Positions 61,329 to 64,000 of a DNA stretch of 64,000 nucleotides are shown here, piece by piece (position 1 is the stretch's first letter; each line of letters starts with the position of its first letter). Below the pieces are notes generated by a model. It ran no database searches. It was not told the origin of the DNA and saw only the letters and a list, made by a program, of their open reading frames with translations. Source of the DNA: Nocardia colli (lineage in GTDB: Bacteria > Actinomycetota > Actinomycetes > Mycobacteriales > Mycobacteriaceae); the NCBI RefSeq assembly GCF_008704205.1, contig NZ_VXLC01000029.1, positions 1-64,000 of the forward strand, given 5' to 3'. Position numbers and translations under genes: made by a program.

Positions 61329-61682
61329 ATGAAACTGCGTGAACTCGGCGTGACGGCGCTGCTGGTCCTCGGTATATCCGGCCTGGCTGTCCCCGCCCAC
61401 GCCGCTACCGGATGGGACCGCTGCCCGAATGGGCATTTCTGCCTCTTCAGCGCCGCCAACGGGGGCGGGCGAATCGCGTCGTTCCGCCTCGGCTCCACCG
61501 ATCTGCGCTTGCAGAACATCGACGGCCAAGCCTATTCGAAGTGGAACCGCACCGGCAGATACTGGGACGGGTTCACCGAATACAACTATCGCGGCGGCAT
61601 CATCTTTCGCAGCGGCCCCGGTCAACAGCTCAATATTCCGGCCGATGTCGCCGTTCAGGTGCACTCGGTGAAGGCGGTCTGA
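61329..61682 (+). CDS. Secreted peptidase inhibitor I36-like protein
   Basis: A 117-residue precursor with GGAGAAGG before the ATG. The signal peptide is LGVTALLVLGISGLAVPAHA. The mature start WDRCPNGHFCLFSAANGGG is the beta/gamma-crystallin-like I36 (SMI-type) motif, and NIDGQAYSKWNRT fits the family's second half. A small extracellular protease inhibitor or structural protein is likely. Confidence 0.85.
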   Translation: MKLRELGVTALLVLGISGLAVPAHAATGWDRCPNGHFCLFSAANGGGRIASFRLGSTDLRLQNIDGQAYSKWNRTGRYWDGFTEYNYRGGIIFRSGPGQQLNIPADVAVQVHSVKAV

Positions 61683-61871
61683 CCCGAATCGGCGAGTCGG
61701 CAGCGTGGCGTGGCCGACGTAGCCGGACGACCGCCCCGCTCAGCGAAAGCCGCTGGGCGGGGCGGTGGAAGCTGTCAAGACTGCGGGGATCTCTGGGAGG
61801 AGCCGGTCGGCGACCCGGTCAAGACGCAGGTGACGATCGAATCTGCCGGATAGTCGCCGCTCGACTGGACG

Positions 61872-62309
61872 CTAGGCTGGGGTCAGCCCCTGGCGGAACC
61901 ACTCCGGCATCTCTTGGTCGGATCGCGGAAACCACCTGTTCTCGGTGCCGAAGTGCTCAGCTGTCGGCGGTGTCGAGAAGACCGGCGGCTTATCTCGGTT
62001 GTATTGAATAGTGAAGCGGCCGGGCGGATTCAGGATGTATTCGAACTCGATCCATGATCCGAGTCCCTCGACATACATCCCTTTCCGCAGTTGCTGAAAC
62101 TTCCGCCAGACATCAGGCGGGAAGGACCAGGCTTGTATCGTGCCGTCGGGCATTCGCACTCCGGTATCGGATTCGGCATGCGGTCCGATCATCCTGGCGC
62201 GCACTACAAGCCGAGTCCAACCGATCGGCAGGGTGGGGAGCACCTCGCTGGTGATCTCGGTGAGCTTGTCGTGCTGTTCGCTCGGGTCGAGCGTCGGCCA
62301 GTTCGGCAT
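61872..62309 (-). CDS. YezG-like (DUF600) immunity protein
   Basis: A 145-residue protein. IGWTRLVVRARMIGPHAESD and WIEFEYILNPPGRFTIQYNRDKPP fit the YezG/DUF600 fold of immunity proteins for LXG/polymorphic toxins. ATG 62309 gives a natural start. No toxin gene adjoins it, so it is an orphan. The family call is by pattern and moderately sure. Confidence 0.65.
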   Translation of the reverse strand: MPNWPTLDPSEQHDKLTEITSEVLPTLPIGWTRLVVRARMIGPHAESDTGVRMPDGTIQAWSFPPDVWRKFQQLRKGMYVEGLGSWIEFEYILNPPGRFTIQYNRDKPPVFSTPPTAEHFGTENRWFPRSDQEMPEWFRQGLTPA

Positions 62310-62448
62310 CTGGTCAATCCTCCTGCGGAATGGGCCGTTGAGCGAACGGCTCGCACATCGGCACACGGATGTTAGCGACCGCGCTGTGTGTAGGCCACGA
62401 CGTCCTGGGATGCCGCGATTCTCGCTGGTCGGTCGGAAGCCGCGCGGT

Positions 62449-62916
62449 TCAGTGCTGGATCAACCCGCCGACCGGCGTGCATGGGACATGTCCGGTTAGC
62501 GGAAGCGTCTGTGCCAGAGCCAGACCCGTATCGACAAGCGACGACCGGCGCAGATACGCGACCTGGGCAGTCGGAGTCCAGGTCGGCTCGACGGTAGCCC
62601 CATTCAATTCGGCTCTGAGCGTTCCGCTGACGACGCGGACACGGTAGAAGATTCCAACGTTCTGATGCTCGGAACCCGCATGGGCGACGGCTGCGGGGAT
62701 CACTCTCGAATCCACACCTAGTAGATGTTCGATGACGCCGTGGTAGCCAGTCTCCTCGAGAAGCTCCCGGGTTACTGCATCGAAAGGATCTTCGCCGTGC
62801 TCGACCCCGCCACCCGGAAGCGTCCAAGTGGTTTCGCCGTTCCCGGCGACATGACGAGCGAGCAACACTCGGTCCTCGTCAAGGCAGACGGCGTAGGCCG
62901 CCAATCTGAAACTCAC
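62449..62916 (-). CDS. Nudix hydrolase
   Basis: A 155-residue enzyme with a complete Nudix box: GGGVEHGEDPFDAVTRELLEETGY, written here as two halves GGGVEHGE and RELLEETGY with correct spacing. It would hydrolyse a nucleoside diphosphate-linked substrate. GTG start. Monocistronic. Confidence 0.9.
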   Translation of the reverse strand: MSFRLAAYAVCLDEDRVLLARHVAGNGETTWTLPGGGVEHGEDPFDAVTRELLEETGYHGVIEHLLGVDSRVIPAAVAHAGSEHQNVGIFYRVRVVSGTLRAELNGATVEPTWTPTAQVAYLRRSSLVDTGLALAQTLPLTGHVPCTPVGGLIQH

Positions 62917-63301
62917 CCGGCACAGCCTAATCCGGGGACCGGATCACTTTGCGGGCAAGAACTTCCTGCCTGCGAAACACGCCTCGGCGTTGTCGTGCGC
63001 CCGGAAGTGGCCGGGCGGAACGTCCTCGAATCGGCACCACCGGATGCACTGTGCCGCAACGATTCTGGTCTCACTGGCGGGCCGCGACACTCAGTGGGCA
63101 CAGCGGCATGTGCGCGCGTTGAGTAGCCTTGCCGACCAGCAGATCGGCCGACCAACGCGCCATGCGACAGTAGTGGATGTTCCTGTGCCGCAACGGTTTC
63201 GCCAGCGCGCCTGCCGCACCGGTCGGTTCGTGGCGTGGCGGGCGCGAGTGTCAGGTGGGCCGGTTCGCCGCCGGACAATGATGCGGGCCGGGTACGCGGC
63301 T
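62917..63301. repeat. Intergenic stretch with two copies of a short repeat
   Basis: About 385 bases with no supported gene. Two copies (63048-63073 and about 63173-63200) of the CCGGATG..CTGTGCCGCAAC element seen at 13337 lie here. The second has one extra base. Confidence 0.4.
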
Positions 63302-63730
63302 CTAGTTCTTGCCGTGCCGGCCCGGGGCCGCGCTGCCGTGGTATTCGCCGAGATCGGCTACCAGCTGGGTGACTTCGGGGTAATTGTCGTAGCGGCGCTG
63401 GTGTAGGGCGGCGATTTTCGCGCCGAGTTCGGGGTCGGGGTCGTCGGCGATGTCGAAGGACACGAACTTGTCGACCAGGGGGAGGCCGATGTGGTCGGTG
63501 TGCAGGTGGGCCGGGTGGACGAGGTATTCCCAGTAGCCGTCGAGGTCATCGAGGACGTAGACGGCGCCGTAGTCGTATTCGCCGCCGTGGTCGGGTCCGA
63601 CGGTGAAGTGCCGTACCGACGGGATCTGGCGGCCCTGGTTGCGCAGGCTTTCCAGTGCTTCTTCGAGTCGTTCGGCGGGGACACCGGGCTTGATGGTGAA
63701 GCGAGTGCCGTGGTAGATCATCGTTTTCAA
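63302..63730 (-). CDS. Dabb-family protein, copy 2
   Basis: A 142-residue paralogue of the gene at 35881-36309, aligned without gaps from MKTMIYHGTRFTI to SAAPGRHGKN. Shared core: VGPDHGGEYDYGAVYVLDDLDGYWEYL. About two thirds of positions match by eye. A palindromic operator-like site lies about 100 bp upstream. Function unknown. Confidence 0.85.
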   Translation of the reverse strand: MKTMIYHGTRFTIKPGVPAERLEEALESLRNQGRQIPSVRHFTVGPDHGGEYDYGAVYVLDDLDGYWEYLVHPAHLHTDHIGLPLVDKFVSFDIADDPDPELGAKIAALHQRRYDNYPEVTQLVADLGEYHGSAAPGRHGKN

Positions 63731-63823
63731 CCTTCTGAGTGATATTCCGGGCGAGGAATGGGGCTGCGAACCTCGTGCCGAGGTCGGCGTATCTAGCTGG
63801 TGTGTGATCGTTCAATCACTGTG

Positions 63824-63841
63824 TGAGTGACTGTACACTCA
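63824..63841. promoter_or_regulatory. TetR-type operator upstream of Dabb copy 2
   Basis: TGAGTGACTGTACACTCA has perfect 6-bp arms and a 6-bp spacer. Flanking GTG and CTC extend the symmetry. The pattern resembles TetR-family operators. It lies 94 bp upstream of the Dabb start and 13 bp after the end of the next gene. Confidence 0.5.
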
Positions 63842-63854
63842 CTCAAGTCCGCTG

Positions 63855-64000
63855 TCACCCGATCGAGCCGTCGCGCCATGGAGTCACCAGGGCCGCCTCG
63901 GCGATGGGCTCGGGGTCGTAGGTATCGAGTTCCAGGCTGTCGTAGATGGCTACGATCCGTTCGCCCTGCTGGTCGGCGGGAACATCGGTCGAGCGGTACA
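63855..64000 (-). CDS. Partial gene at window end (C-terminal 47 codons)
   Basis: The 3' end of a minus-strand gene running off the window: YRSTDVPADQQGERIVAIYD then SLELDTYDPEPIAEAALVTP and WRDGSIG-stop. The codon bias is protein-like. The family is not recognisable from this tail. The gene is upstream of the Dabb gene on the same strand. Confidence 0.6.
   Translation of the reverse strand, partial: YRSTDVPADQQGERIVAIYDSLELDTYDPEPIAEAALVTPWRDGSIG

Noticed and set aside
1..64000. tRNA, rRNA, CRISPR array, intact insertion sequence
   Set aside because: No cloverleaf, rRNA-like block, regularly spaced repeat array or transposase frame was recognised; a covariance or profile search would be needed to exclude short RNAs.

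Overview
The window looks like chromosomal DNA from a high-GC actinomycete, most likely Nocardia or a close relative. This is inferred from third-position G/C bias, frequent GTG starts, an F420-type nitroreductase, a DUF222/13E12 fragment with a LexA-like box, a type VII secretion-style operon and FxLD lanthipeptide genes. No rRNA, tRNA or CRISPR array was seen. The region is accessory in character: many regulator/enzyme pairs, several decayed gene ends and a few short dispersed repeats.

Layout. 0-3.6 kb: a monooxygenase-fold protein, then a LysR regulator divergent from a three-gene operon (small protein, shortened SDR, metal-dependent amidohydrolase). 3.6-6.3 kb: two tandem secreted six-cysteine paralogues and small genes, including the first copy of a tiny conserved ORF. 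6.3-13.8 kb: ADP-ribosylglycohydrolase, a TetR/flavin monooxygenase pair with two visible operator-like palindromes, an EamA exporter, a membrane protein/LemA pair and a zinc-less MDR oxidoreductase. 13.8-18.6 kb: a large caspase-like/STAND NTPase/membrane/Ig-like protein, then a carboxylesterase on the other strand. 18.6-26.4 kb: a class I (FxLD-type) lanthipeptide locus with four precursor peptides, two on each side of a divergent promoter, plus LanC, full-length LanB and an ABC exporter. The second copy of the tiny conserved ORF lies just past the exporter. 26.5-38.3 kb: LysR/SDR, then a GntR regulator and a catabolic operon (amidohydrolase, FAH hydrolase, extradiol dioxygenase, SRPBCC protein, carotenoid-oxygenase-family enzyme, MFS transporter), then a CGNR regulator/MFS/Dabb unit. 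38.3-47.7 kb: an acid-activating enzyme plus LuxC-like reductase pair, a 31-bp perfect inverted repeat, a deaminase, a PanE-like reductase, a truncated DUF222 gene, Ddn-like, SUKH, enoyl-CoA hydratase/HxlR and VOC genes. 47.7-64 kb: M61 peptidase, hemerythrin-like protein, GNAT, a WXG100/DUF1023 hydrolase/YbaB-like operon, TetR plus a second amidohydrolase, a pentapeptide-repeat membrane protein, secreted proteins, a virginiamycin B lyase-like propeller, a YezG-like immunity protein, Nudix, and a second Dabb protein.

The most notable systems are the four-precursor FxLD lanthipeptide locus, which lacks its usual methyltransferase here, and the caspase-STAND membrane protein. The most novel-looking sequence is a 38/50-codon ORF present twice about 21 kb apart, whose two copies share start, stop, C-terminus and 72 bp of downstream DNA.
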